Positions 46,060 to 57,989 of a stretch of DNA of 64,000 bases are shown here, in pieces. Below the pieces are notes generated by a model, which ran no database searches, had not been told where the DNA came from, and saw only the letters and a program-made list of their open reading frames with translations. The position numbers were made by a program, and so were the translations under genes. Every line of letters begins with the position of its first letter. The first letter of the stretch is position 1. This DNA is from Cryptomeria japonica. Lineage: Eukaryota > Streptophyta > Pinopsida > Cupressales > Cupressaceae. The stretch spans positions 825,930,896 through 825,994,895 of the forward strand of contig NC_081414.1 of assembly GCF_030272615.1 (NCBI RefSeq). The letters run 5' to 3'.

Positions 46060-47623
46060 TGTAGACACCTAAAAATGGTCAACGCTTGCGGAATCATACT
46101 TTAACATTTGCGCATTGCCTCATTTTAAGTTTTTGCATTGCATTAACATTTCTCCTATGATTCGTACTTGGTCTTTATCATTTGTGAACATCGAGTCATT
46201 CTTCTACATTCTTCAATCATCTTGCTCTCGAATTTGGTCTTGTCAACAACACTATCCAGTCATGATTTTAATCGATTCTATCTTATTGCATCAATGTGCA
46301 TGCTCATTTGTCATTATTTTGGACATCGTCAATCCTAATTAGGGTTTCGTCCTCCTGTCAATCTTGCGATCAATTTGTCATCGATCGTTGTCCTCTTATC
46401 AATCTTGTCATCTGGTGATCGATTTATCATCAATCCTTCAATCTTGTCGTTTAACGATCGATTTGTCATCGGTCGTTGTCATGTTCGATCTTGTCATTTT
46501 GTGATCAATTCGTCATTGATCGTGGTCATTTTCAATCCTGTCATTTTGTAATCTATTTATCATCAACTCTTGTCATCTTGTTCGATCTTGTCATTTTGCG
46601 ATCGATTTGTCATCGATCGTTGTTTGTCTCAAATATGTCAATTTGGATCAATTTGTCATTGTTCCTCGTCAATTGGCGCATTTATCAATCAAATCATTTA
46701 TCACATTGGTCATTTATCAAATCCAAAATCAAATCATGATCGAGTCAATTATCTTTCATCAAGACCTAATTCGTCTTCTAGGGTTTTGTGATTTCATCAT
46801 TTAACCTTGTGTGTCATTTCTTCCTTTAGGATTAATAAATTGTTTATTTATCCTAAGTCTTCTCATTACAATTAAATGTTCATTTAATTGGCTAATTATT
46901 CCTCTTTGTGAATTAATTAATAAATGACAAATTATTAATTAATTTACCTAATTTCTAATTTCTATCAATTTCTTAATTCCTAATTCCTCATTTCTAATTT
47001 TCTAATTTTCTAAATTCTTAATTTCAATTTCCTCCTATTTCTCTCCTAAATTCATGGAAATAACATGTCAATTTGTCATAATTTGTCATAATTGACAATC
47101 AATCAATTTTGACATAGAAGTTGTCATAATTTGTCATAAATCATCAATCAACAAATTTTGCATAGAAGGTGCATAATTTGTCATAAATTTGTCATAATTG
47201 ACATAATTGATTTGCAATTTCCATTTGAATTGAATCATGCTAATCTTGTCATCTCTCCAATTCCTCTATAAATTGGATGATTTTCTTCAATCAAACCCCT
47301 TAATTTTAAATTGGTAATCAGACTATCGAATTTATGCTTCTAGTACTCTTGATCAAAAATCCTGTCTACTTGCTTTCAATTGTGTGTGTGCACTTGTAGG
47401 TGAGATCCACAACCAAACCATTTGAGGAGGAAAGAAGAACAATGGAGCCGCATGAAGGAGCCTTCAAATCTACTATTGGTTTGCATATGTCTTTAATTTT
47501 GAATGTTTTTATTTCATGTCTCTATTGAGTGTTGTTTAGGATAGATCATTGCAATGAATGCTTTTGTGATTGAGCTATTACGTTTATCTTTGTTTGTGAT
47601 GATTTCCTATTTCCTAATGTATA
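46060..47623 (+). repeat. 3' LTR of element A
   Basis: 1564 bp. It ends TGTATA where the 5' LTR has TGTACA, a change in the last CA. The TATA box is at 47267-47274. The target duplication gacgc follows. Confidence 0.95.
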
Positions 47624-47628
47624 GACGC

Positions 47629-48335
47629 ATAGTATGATTTTTTGAGTTTGTGTTTTGGAGGGAAAGTGAGCACCAAGATTGAAGACAACTATATACATGT
47701 TTTTCATTTTGAATTTTCATGTTGATGAAGTGGTGAGTGGATTGAGGTTGTAAATTAGAGAAAAGGTGTAGAATAAGCAAAGTGCAGAAGGGTTCCTCAT
47801 GAATCGGTGAAGCCATCACCGAGAAGAGATTGAAGCAGATATAGAACAGATATATATGACAGAAAAGTGTCATCATCAGATCAATGATGTGTTTCTCTTT
47901 AGTAATTGCATCACAGTAAAATCCTTAACCAGGTGGACTTTAACAGGTCCCTTTGTAAAATCCCTTAACCGGGTGACATCTTAAATGATGATCCTAAGTC
48001 CTTTAACAAGGCTACCTCTAATAGGGTAAAGGTTCCAATAGGCCTTGAAGAAAATCCCATAACCAGGTGGCACCTAATAGTGTCTTTGTAATCTCCTAAC
48101 AGGGATGGCTCCTCACTGGGCATACTTAAGAATAGTACAGATTTGTGAGTTTCTACTCACACCATGGTTTTCTCCCAATTGGATTTCCACATGATAAATC
48201 TTAATTGTCATGTGTGTTTAATTTTGTGTGTGCTTGTTTCTTATTAATGCTTCTTATACTGATAAATGGTAAAGTTTGAATAAGAGTTTTGTTTAAGGTT
48301 AAATCTTTAATAAACCGGTACAGTATTGATTCACC
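47629..48335 (+). repeat. E1 left LTR, piece 3
   Basis: It matches about 55656-56364. It has several AACCAGGTGGACTTTAACAGG-like words (CCTTAACCAGGTGG, CCCTTAACCGGGTGAC), a loose internal repeat. It ends in tcacc, the target duplication of the solo LTR. Confidence 0.9.
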
Positions 48336-49624
48336 TGAAGAGGATAAAAGATTAGTGAGGTGGATTAGATAACAAATATGCAAATCAAACATATAATCAC
48401 ATGAAATCCAAAGACATAATTTGAAATGCTCAAAACAAGAATGAAATGCATATACCTCACAAACCAATACCTTCTCCTTCAGATGGAGCTTGATGAAGTG
48501 AAGGCACCCTTGGATGATGCTTCACTTGATGTGGTCTTCTTGCTTGCTTGATGTGGATGGCTCTCCAATGTTGTGCACAATATGAAAGGGATTTTAGGAG
48601 GATGATATGGACAAAATGGTTAAGTGTGGATGAGATATGATTTGGAAATGATAAGGTTGCTTAAGATGATATACTAGGCTCAAAAGGGCAGCATAAGATT
48701 ACTAAACTTGGAGATGATCAATGAAGGGATGGAGTCTTCAATTTATAGGAAGAGGAGAGGAAGAATGGATGGTTGGGATGGATCCAAGATGAAGGGCTAG
48801 GATTGCTTGTGAGCTCACACAAGGTCCAAGAGAGGGTGTGGAGACCAAGAGATATGTCTTAAAGGCATTTCTTGTCTCCACACTCCTCAAGGTGCATTGG
48901 GAAGACTTCCCAAGGTACCTTGAGAAGAGCAAGGTGCATTGTGAAGACATCCCAATGTGCCTTGAGAGGAGAAAGGGATGTGACATTCCTTTAAGAATGG
49001 AGATGAGGAATTAAAAATTCTCCAAAAAGGGATGATCATGGGGATTAGAGGAATAAGAAGGAATTAAAAATTCCTTGGGAGAGGAGATGCCTAGAGGATT
49101 GTGAGATTTTGAAAATCTCACATTCACCTAGGAAAAGAGCATTAAAAGCTAGTGCTTGGATGGAAGGGACAAGGGGTTGACTTTGTGGCAAAATCATGAT
49201 GATTAGCCACTAGCAACTGATTAGGAGGGGATTAGAGGAAGATTTGGGTGGGATAGGATTTGTAGGAGGATTTGACTAGGAGAGAGAATGAGTGGGGGGA
49301 TTAAAATTTAGAAGAATAATGTTAAGTGGGTTTAGGGGATTCTAGAAGACTTTATTAGGTTAATGATAAATTAGAAAGGTGATTTAGAGGAGTTATGTGG
49401 GATAACTAATTAATTGGAATTAATTAGCTAAGAGGAAGATTTGTGAGGATTCAACCTTTAGAAGAATAAAGAAAGGGATTGATTTATTAAATAAATCAGT
49501 TACATACTATAGTGACAATATTAATTTTAATTAATTAATATTGAGGAGAATTTGAATTGACATAATTAATTAATTATGTGAGGGAATTAAAAATAATTAA
49601 AATAATTAATTTTAAGTGTCTAGA
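48336..49624 (-). mobile_element. solo LTR, 1289 bp, in E1
   Basis: Flanked by tcacc at 48331-48335 and 49625-49629. In minus orientation it starts TCTAGACACTT (probably TGTAGACAC with one change) and ends CCTCTTCA. A TATA box TATAAATTGAAGACTCC lies on the minus strand near 48745. There is no internal region or coding sequence, so it is best explained as a solo LTR left by LTR-LTR recombination. Confidence 0.72.
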
Positions 49625-49629
49625 TCACC

Positions 49630-49660
49630 TCCCCCTCTCAATCACCAGTTAATATTAACA
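49630..49660 (+). repeat. E1 left LTR, piece 4
   Basis: It ends CAGTTAATATTAACA, matching the right LTR end. The primer site follows two bases on. Confidence 0.88.
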
Positions 49661-49662
49661 AT

Positions 49663-49674
49663 TGGTATAAGAGC
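49663..49674 (+). other. primer binding site of E1
   Basis: TGGTATAAGAGC, one mismatch from the Met-type copia site TGGTATCAGAGC. Confidence 0.8.
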
Positions 49675-49718
49675 ATGAGGTCCTCTAAAGAAAAGTTTGA
49701 TAGCTTGAGGAAAATATC

Positions 49719-51104
49719 ATGGAAGAATACCAATATCAGAAGCAGCTTGATGAAGCTAATGAGATGATTGCTCAGCTGAAGGAGAGACTGAAAAAATCAC
49801 TTGCTAAAAGGAAGGAACTTGCTCTAAAACTTAACGAAAGTCAGGATATCATAGATCAACTCTCTTATCAGAGTGGATCTGAAGAAGAAGAAGAGGCAGT
49901 CTCAGAGCTGATGGAAAAGAATGAGAAGATGGCTGAAAAAATCACAAATCTAAAAAGAGAGCATGAAAGTCAGGCCTTGAGAATGACTGAAGTAATAGAG
50001 GCTAGCATGATAGCAGAAGAAAGAAAGAGAAATGCAAATGAAGCACTATGAAAAGATGAAAGAGCTAAAAGGCTTTCTAAGGAAGCCTTAAGAGAAAAAG
50101 ATGCAATCATCATTGAAAAGGATGAAGAAATTTGAATTCTTACTCAAGAAAATACAGTTATGTATGAGCATCTGCATGGCAAAACAAAGTAAAATGAGAA
50201 GATGATGGTGATTGAAAAAATCAAAAATGAGTTGAAAGCTGCAGATGAGAGAAATGAAAATATGAGAAATTTTAATGATATCTCTGAGAAGATAGATGGT
50301 CAATTAAAAGCTCAAAGGAGAACAAAGGAGACAACCGGTCTTGGTTACTCTGGTACAGGTCCAATGGAAACTAGAGAACCATCTAATACCAAGAGGATGA
50401 AGGATGATAAAAGGAACAAATTAGGAATGAAAAGTATGCAATTTTCTAAATCCTCTTGCAACTATTGTGGTAAACTAGGTCATAAGTCTGATGTCTGTAG
50501 AAATCGACCGGTCAGTCACAAGATGCCATTTACCTTTGATGGTTATTGTCATAACTATCACAAGTATGGACACACTGCTTATGAGTGTAGACCTTGATCA
50601 AGTAGCATGTCCAGTAGAAGAAACTTTAATGGATATTGTTTCACGTGTAATAAATATGGACACAAAGCTGAAGAATGCATGTTCAAGAAAAATGCATCAA
50701 GATCTCCATCCAAACCAATTAGCCCTAACAAAAAGGATAATCAACTCAATTCCACTTGTTCTACTTGTGGCAACTTTGGTCATGTTGCGGCAAATTGCAG
50801 GATGAGAATGGGTCAGAGAAATAATGTAGGACCATGGAAGACAACTAGTATGGCATGTTTCAACTACCATAAGATTGATCATTTGGCCAGAGAGTGCAGG
50901 AACCGATCCTACAATCGGTCTGAAGATAGAAACCAGTTTAGCAAGAAGAAAGGGACAAATGATTTGAAAGGAAAGAAGACAGTTGAAGAGGTGAAGAATG
51001 AACTGAAAAGGATGTGGACTAAAAAGGAAGAAATAAAATAAGAAGAGAAGAAGTTTGAAACTAAGTCATCATCCATCGATGATGATAGTTCTTCTTCAAA
51101 CTAA
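49719..51104 (+). pseudogene. E1 ORF1: coiled-coil and multiple zinc-knuckle protein (gag-like), broken
   Basis: One frame of about 460 codons with in-frame stops at 50049, 50133, 50190, 50595 and 51039. The N-terminal half is Glu/Lys/Leu-rich with heptad-like spacing (QLDEANEMIAQLKERLKKSL), so probably a coiled coil. The C-terminal half has five CCHC-like knuckles: CNYCGKLGHKSDVC, CHNYHKYGHTAYEC, CFTCNKYGHKAEEC, CSTCGNFGHVAANC and CFNYHKIDHLAREC. Numbers 2 and 5 have lost the second Cys. A Lys-rich tail follows. The usual copia Gag head (UBN2) is absent. It likely bound the element RNA. The role is inferred from the knuckles and position. Confidence 0.78.
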
Positions 51105-51563
51105 GAAAACCGATGCTCAGGGGGAGCACTTATTGAAAAAACATGGCTGATTCCCCATTACCAAAGGTAATTCTTATTTGCATTACCTAGATGAGTTGAC
51201 ATATTGTTTGTAATTCTTCATTAGTGAATTGTTAAGAATATAAGTGTTAAAGGTTGTATTGTTACCAGTAGGGAAGTTACACTCGTAAATTATTAAATGT
51301 TACCATTTGAGGTTGTACAACTTAACTGTTGTAAAATCATATTGAACAACTTAACTTATAAATAAGGAAATAAAAGCTCATTTTTTTTACCTTGCTTTAA
51401 TCTGTGCATTCGAGAGCTCCTGGTGTGATCAAAGTCTTTTTAAATCTATCAAGTGCACTACGTGTAATGTTAGTTTGGAGATCAAGCAGTGAAGCTTTGG
51501 TGATCGAAAGGTCTAGTAGAAATGGTAGAGGAAACTAATCTATGAATTTTGTTCTAATGCATC
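51105..51563 (+). other. spacer between E1 ORF1 and ORF2
   Basis: No gene. It has a purine run CAGGGGGAGCA at about 51117, like the tracts near the right LTR, and an AT-rich stretch after it. Confidence 0.6.
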
Positions 51564-54500
51564 ATGGCAGCTTCCGTGTTGACCCCTGTGTTGGTTGAGG
51601 TTGTTAAGGAACCACAACTTGAGTTTAACCTACATCCTATGAATGTCAGAGAAGTCGATAAAACCGGTGCTCAATCATCTGTGCCCTCTGATGTGTTACT
51701 TATTAAAGATGTTTGTTCCTTCATCCACTGCAAGCTTGAAGAACTTGGAGACAAATTCATTCAAGATGAATTCAAAGGATTCTGTGACAATGGTCTATTG
51801 AAGGCAGAGCGTATGCATCTCAAGACCTAAGGTTTGTTGTATGTTAATATTCCAAACCAATTCCATGCTGATTAGATCAGATATGTGCTAAGCAGAGTAC
51901 ATGACTAGTTTCTATGGTAGGAAACTGAAGCTCCAATCAAAATCCCAAAGGGTGTCATCCAAAGAGTAATAGGGTTCAACAAAACAGGCAGAGAACTAAC
52001 CCTAAGAACAAAATTATCCAATGAGGTAACTCGGTTGAATCAATCCTGTTATGACAAGAGAGAAATGATAGTTAGTCACATTGAGGATGCAAAAGTAAGG
52101 TTTGCATCTGTAGTAATAGCTTATAGAGTGTACCATTCAAGCCACATGAACAGTGTGTTGAGCGGTGCTATCCATGTTGCTCATCGGGATCATCAAAGAG
52201 GATGCAACATACGACATTTGTGAGATAATAATAAGTCAATTCCTGGTGAACATGGATCGAATTAAGAAGGAAAAAAAGCAATTATGAAAGTATTGTTCAA
52301 TACTGGTATGTATCTTCTTCTATGTGCAAAATTTCTTTCCTGGTAAGGGCAATGTAGTGTGGTCAATTGATAGACCTATATCACATTTCAGATAGGTGAA
52401 ATTATTAGAGACTTAGGTGATAAATTTAGAGAGACAATGTGGGGTTACTTTAAAGAATTCCAAACTAGAATGCATCAAAGAGAAAGAATCACGACCGGTA
52501 TAGTTCAAAAATACAAGGATATTATTTGCTTTCTTGTTGATAATGATTGTTGCATCATTCAAGAGATCGAACATAGAACTTTCTAGGTACCCGCTATGAG
52601 TTATGAGATCAATGCAGACATTGCCAAAATATATGCAAATATGTTACTGTCCAAACTGGTAGACATAAAAGATAAGAGATTTGGAACTTATGAGGAGGCA
52701 AGCTACAAAATTAAGAAGGAACTCAAAGAGCTTATCATTCAAAAGAAAGTTAGGAAAATAATTGACGCCTTAGACAAGAAATATGGAGATGAAGCATCCA
52801 GTGCCACTGCTTCCACAGGTACAAGTGAGAAAATAGGGGCAAAATCAAACAAAAATGAAGAGCAAACAGATGAAAAGAAGAAAATGTCCAAGAGTAGATC
52901 CAAGGGTGCTGCATCCAACAAACCGACAACATATATGAAAGAAAAGGACTCAGACACTCCTACATCTTCCCAAGGTAGAAGTGGACTGGTAGGAGTCACA
53001 TATGCAAGAAAGAAAAAGAGTGAAAAGTCAATCGACACAAAGGCTAAGAAGAAGCCCAAGAAAGATGAAAAGGAGGATGATAACTCTAACACCCAATCTG
53101 ATGTGGTATTTAAATAAGTTAGAAGAAGTGGTAGAAATGTAGCTCAAACTATTGATGAATTGGTTCATGGGATGAAAGAGTATGGATGCTTAGCTGGTAT
53201 TGGGAAAAAGTATCCTCTCTATAATGAGGAAGACAAAATAAAAAATGAAGATGCACTCATCTAGAACCTACATAATTTCTACAAAACCCCCAGTGAACTA
53301 CAATGTTTAATTGCATCAGATTTACAAAATCTCATTGAAGGGAGATGGAAAACTGCCTTGGCAATTGAAAAAGGACACTGAATAAAGGCACTCATGGAAG
53401 TGCAACATGAATTGGATTATAATCAGGAAACTTTAGTGGCTGAAGCATGTATACAATGTTTCAAAATAAGGAACATAATAGGGAGAGTGGCCATAGGATA
53501 CATTCAAGGTGTGCATGATGAGGGCGTTGACATGTGGAAAACAATTTTGAGCCATCAAAAGGAAGCTAAGGAGGAAATAGAAAAAGAAGTGAAACAAGGA
53601 CAAGAAACAACTACTCAAGAAAAGAGAAAAGGAAACGACAAGGACACCACTAATGGGTTTGATGAAATTTTCGTTGAAGATATCATAGGTGATGTTGTGT
53701 TAGATATTCCTAATCTGACAAAGGATGTAGAGCCACCAGTTGAGAAAAAATCAACTGTTGAAACCATTGATATTGATGATACACCAGTAAAGAGATCCAA
53801 TCAAACCAAACATCTAGCAGATGATGGAGTTACAATTGAGGACATTCCTTATGAGGAAAACCTCAAAGGAATTCGGTGACAATAGATATTCCCACATCAC
53901 ATTCTACTGGCAATGAACTTCAGTTGCTTGAAAAAGGTGCAGAGGGAGAAATCCCCAAGATGATAGACTCATCAATACCATCTGTTGCTGAAACAGAGGA
54001 GAAGGAACAAGAAAAGAAGGAAGCAGAAAAGAAGAACGACAAGTTGAAGGAAATGGGAACAACTGGTATTAGTCTAGGGGAGACCAAGGAAATGGAACAA
54101 GAGAAAAAGATAGAAGATTCTTCATTTGGTCAACCTAAAGGTGGTCTAAAATCATAGGTGGTAAAGAGGAAGTTAGATTTAGAAAAGGAAACTAAGAAAA
54201 AAAAACCTAAACTCCCCATCTTAGCCAGCTTTGAGGTAGAAGCTGAAGAAGAAGAAGAAGAAATAGAGGAGGAAGAAGGGGAAGACTCAGTAATTGATAT
54301 CAAGAAGATGAACCCCAAACAATTAATAAAAGTTTCAGAGAAATTAAGAATTCAAGATGAAAAGGCTAAACTTAAAGCAAAGAAAAAGAAGGCAATAATT
54401 CTTAATACTACAAAGATAATCTTATTTGATCTCATTCATAATATTGATGTTGATGAGATTGCACCTATCATCGATCAATTGGGCACTCTTGTCAAAGAAA

Positions 54501-55086
54501 TGGTTCAGAGGCAACCAATCTGGAGAAGGTTGCAGCAAGGCAGTATGAAACCAGAAGAGGTGTGCACTTAATGGAACACATATCAGTTGAAAAAATTTCT
54601 CTCTCTACCAGCACTGAAGAGCTGAAATCAATCTTAAAGGAAGTTGGCCAATTATTGGTCAGATTCTCAAAATTCCCTGATTTCATCAAAGATCTTGAAG
54701 TCAAAAGAGTAAAGAGTCAACAGGAAATTCAAGATCTATTGGGCTCATTTGATCCTCTTACAAGCTCAGTACAAACTTTCAGTGGAAAAGTCAAACAATT
54801 GACTCATGAAATCAACTCGCTAAAAGAGGAACAAGACAAACGATCTCTAAATCTACTAGAGATACAATGCTATCTTGCCCCTTTCATTGACTTATTACAA
54901 GGCAATGTGAAGCAAGAAGAAGGTCTCATCAGTAGATCTAATTTCAAGACAGTGGATGACATGGAAGATTTGGTCACACACCTGTATGGAAAAATCATCA
55001 CCATGAAACAAGTAAAGCCTACATGGGAATCTTCTTTAGAGGTTACTAAGGTCAATTTCAAAGAAATTTTTGACTTACTCTCATAA
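51564..55086 (+). pseudogene. E1 ORF2: long charged protein of unknown function, broken
   Basis: Start MAASVLTPVLVEVVKEPQLE. The frame runs to 53879 through several stops (51828, 52221 region, 53115, 53262 region), then shifts at about 53876 and again at about 54560. In all about 1170 codons. The first part (to about 52590) looks globular. Later parts are Lys/Glu/Ser-rich (KKKSEKSIDTKAKKKPKKDE; EAEEEEEEIEEEEGED) and the last 174 codons are probably helical (LSTSTEELKSILKEVGQLLV). I see no protease DSG, no YVDD, no integrase D-D-E and no zinc motif. I do not recognise it. The placement between the leader gene and the polypurine tract, where pol should be, makes it the most notable unknown in E1. 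Confidence 0.65.
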
Positions 55087-55278
55087 ATTATTTTGTATAC
55101 TTGGATTCCTTTATTATTTGTCATTGTTGTAAAAAAGTGGAGAATGAATGTATAAAGGATTGTACATATGAGAAGGCAGAGATCCATCGGTAGAGGCAGA
55201 GAAGGTAGAGAACAGGGGGAGAACCGGAATAGGGGGAGATCTAGTCCAATCCAGTCTAGATCTTTTACCACCAATGCT
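55087..55278 (+). other. E1 3' untranslated region with extra polypurine runs
   Basis: Two GGGGGAGA runs at about 55214 and 55232 precede the true tract. Confidence 0.65.
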
Positions 55279-55290
55279 AAAGGGGGAGAT
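55279..55290 (+). other. polypurine tract of E1
   Basis: AAAGGGGGAGAT directly before the right LTR start TGTTGGCATC. Confidence 0.85.
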
Positions 55291-56394
55291 TGTTGGCATC
55301 ATGAAGTTTGTAGTACTTAAGAAGTTGTCATTGATGGCAATACCAGTTTAGATGTCATCATAGCCGATTGGAAAAGGGTTATAGTGGATTGGTAAGGAAC
55401 AGAGGACTAAAGACTTCCATCAGTGAGAAGAGACTGATTTACAGGAAGCAACCGGTAGATTAAGCTGAGTAAAGAGGTTCACCAATATAAAGAAAACAAA
55501 CAATAGTAGATCACAATGGTGAAATGTATATTTTTTCAAATTAGAAAGTGCTCGTTGAAGTCATAGTGATTGTTAGAGAACTGATGAGATTTGTGGCATG
55601 AATGGCTAGTCCCACTGATATAATCAGTGAGATTTGAGGAACGAACAAATTGTCATATAGTATGATTTTTGAGTTCGTGTTCTGGAGGGAAAGTGAGTGC
55701 CAAGATTGAAGAAAGCTATATACATGTTTTTCATTTTGAATTTGCATGTTGATGAAGTGGTGAGTGGATTGAGGTTGTAAGTTAGAGAAAAGGTGCAACA
55801 TAAGCAAAGTGTAGAAGAGTTTATCATGAATCGTTGAAGCCATCACCGAGCAGAGATTGAAGTAGATATAGAACAAATCTATATGACAGAAAAGTGTCAT
55901 CATCAGATCAATGACTTGTTGCTCTTTAATAATTACACCATAGTAAAATCCCTTAACCAGGTGGACTTTAATAGGTCCCTTTGTAAAATTCATTAACTGG
56001 GTGACATATTAAATGATGATCCTAAGTCCTTTAAGAAAGCTACCTCTAACAGGGTAAAGGTTCTAACAGGCCTTGAAGAAAATCCCTTAACCAGGTGGCA
56101 CCTAATAGTGTCTTTGTAATCTCCTAATAGGGATGGCTCCTCACCAGGCATACTTAAGAATAGTGCAGATTTTTTGAGTTTCTACTCACACCGTGGTTTT
56201 CTCCCAATTGGGTTTCCACGTGATAAATCTTGATTGTCATGTGTGTTTAATTTTGTGTGTGCATGTTACTTATTAATGCTGCTTATATTGATAAATGGTA
56301 AAGTTTGAATAAGAGTTTTGTTTAAGGTTAAATCTTTAATAAACCGATATAGTGCTGATTCACCCCCTCTCTCAGTCTTCGGTTAATATTAACA
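55291..56394 (+). repeat. E1 right LTR (uninterrupted)
   Basis: 1104 bp, TGTTGGCATCATGAAG to TTAATATTAACA. It serves as the empty-site reference that dates and places the three insertions in the left LTR. Confidence 0.93.
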
Positions 56395-56879
56395 ACTGCA
56401 ATCCTGCAACCACCACTAAAACACAATACACTATATATACAATATATATACATCATAATAAACAAGCAAGTGAAAAGAGAATCACAACACCATATCATGC
56501 TCTCAATGAGTGATAAGGCATCGTCCCGTCCATGAAGATAGTTACACAAGAACAACATCAATGATGCATCACATGAAACCATAGCCATGAAATAGGGGTT
56601 ATAACTATCACAACCTCATAAATCATATAGTCCACATAAGAATGTCAAGTGCATATAATCCATCCATTATAATTCCATCCATCAACTAATCCAAAATATG
56701 TCATTAATCATATGAGTCATCCAACACCATGTGTCATATCAAATTCCCATCATCATCAATAAGCATCTAGAGTCGAAATAAGATCATAAGTGTTGATCGA
56801 ATTTAATCAAAATATCAACCATGAGTCTAAATTGGTCTATCGAAGCATAAATCAAAATGTGATTCTAGGAGGGATACTA
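56395..56879. other. non-coding flank right of E1
   Basis: AT-rich, with a TA run (actatatatacaatatatatac). No gene. It is probably the 3' part of the old gypsy element whose integrase follows. Confidence 0.5.
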
Positions 56880-57985
56880 CATCCTCTCCTCCTTTGCCTA
56901 GGCTTATTCTTGGAAGCCTGACAAAAAATAAGGGTAAAGCTCTCTCATTCGAGCAACATCCTCCCATGTCTCTAAAAAATCACCACTTAGGTCCCATTGG
57001 ACCCTTACTTACTCTATGTCACAACACTTGAGGGCCAGCCCTTGACACTGAAGAATGTGCACGGGCTCTAAAGAAAGCTGCCCGTCCTCGACCTGCAATG
57101 AATGCCAATCCAAAACATGTGATATATTAGGATGATAAGGTCTCAATACAGACACATGAAGCACATCATGAATAGGGGATAAGCTGGGCAGAAAGGCATG
57201 GTGATACGCTACAGGACCAATCCACTCTAAAATATCGAAAGGTCCTACAAATCAAGGCACCAACTTAGAGCCTTTTCCATAACGGATATGACTCTTTCAT
57301 AGACGCACTCTCAAAAACACCTTATCTCTAATAGAAAAATGCATGTCCACATGATGAGAATTTGCATATTTCTTCTGTCTATTCTATGCCATTGTCAAAT
57401 GCTCTCTAATACGCCCCACCTCCTACTCTATGTCCTACAACATCTCCGAACCAAGGAGTACTCTTTCCTCTACATGATCCCAACTCAAGGGTGTTTGACA
57501 CGGTCTACCATATAATGCTTGGAAAGGAGACATGCCAATCAAACTATGATAGCCGTTGTTATAGGAAAAACCCACCAAATGAATGTAATTCTCCCATCTG
57601 GACTGCTGATCCATGACATACATCCACAACATGTCCTCCAAGACATGATTAACCCTTTCTGTTTGACCATCTATCTCTAGATGATATGCCGAACTGAAGT
57701 TTAGTTGCACTCCTAAGTCATGCTAAAGGGAAGTCCATAATGCTAAAGTGAACACTGGATCACAATCTGATATAATCCATCGAGGAATACCATGCAACAT
57801 CCTTATCTGCTCCATGAAAATATGAGCCATTGTCCATCTAATAAAAAAGGAATGTGCTACCTTGGTCAACCTATCAAGGGTGACCATGATAACATCATGA
57901 GGATGTGAAGGAATAGACAAACCAGCGATAAAATCCATAGATATTGAAGTAGTCACCAATGAGGAGGGACCTCAAGGAGATCAAT
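56880..57985 (-). pseudogene. Ty3/gypsy integrase fragment, degraded
   Basis: The minus-strand pieces 57959-57723 (VTTSISMDFIAGL, MVTLDRLTKVAHS, DCDPVF) and 57710-57435 (EIDGQTERVNHVLEDML, GMSPFQALYGRPCQTPLSW) are the integrase core with D, D and E. Further left come PVAYHHAFLPSLSPIHDVLH and a chromodomain-like end (VRVQWDLSGDFLETWEDVA). Several stops and frameshifts break it. The protein joined cDNA to the host chromosome. RT, gag and LTRs of this element are not in view; the right end is cut at about 57985 where the next element starts. It is a different and older family than A, B or the chromovirus to the right. Confidence 0.85.
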
Positions 57986-57989
57986 CCAA

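Larger units (their letters stand above)
13964..47623 (+). mobile_element. Tat-lineage Ty3/gypsy element A (interrupted by element B)
   Basis: 1564-bp LTRs at 13964-15527 and 46060-47623 with target duplication gacgc at 13959-13963 and 47624-47628. Without element B it is about 17.9 kb. Order: LTR, primer site, a 2.1-kb leader (split by B), gag-protease-RT-RNase H-RNase H-integrase in one frame, A-rich repeats, an antisense plant-mobile-domain gene, polypurine tract, LTR. The order RT before integrase, the second RNase H and the long 3' region with an antisense gene are typical of the Tat lineage. The coding frame carries 12 stops and a frameshift, although the LTRs differ by only about 1.3% by eye. 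Confidence 0.95.
5702..56394 (+). mobile_element. E1: old non-autonomous LTR element (copia-like), host of the nested stack
   Basis: The left LTR is split into four pieces (5702-5749, 13645-13963, 47629-48335, 49630-49660; 1105 bp in sum). The right LTR is intact at 55291-56394 (1104 bp). Both start TGTTGGCATCAT and end TTAATATTAACA. The primer site at 49663 is close to the Met-type copia site and a polypurine tract abuts the right LTR. The flanks read acttgc on the left and actgc on the right, a likely target duplication with a one-base change. Without the insertions it is about 7.8 kb. The internal region has no protease, RT or integrase that I can recognise, only a gag-like zinc-knuckle ORF and an unknown ORF. 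LTR pieces differ by about one base in ten by eye, making it the oldest dated layer. Confidence 0.88.

Noticed and set aside
49661..55290. E1 as an ordinary autonomous copia element
   Set aside because: None of the protease, RT, RNase H or integrase motifs is found in any frame of the interior.
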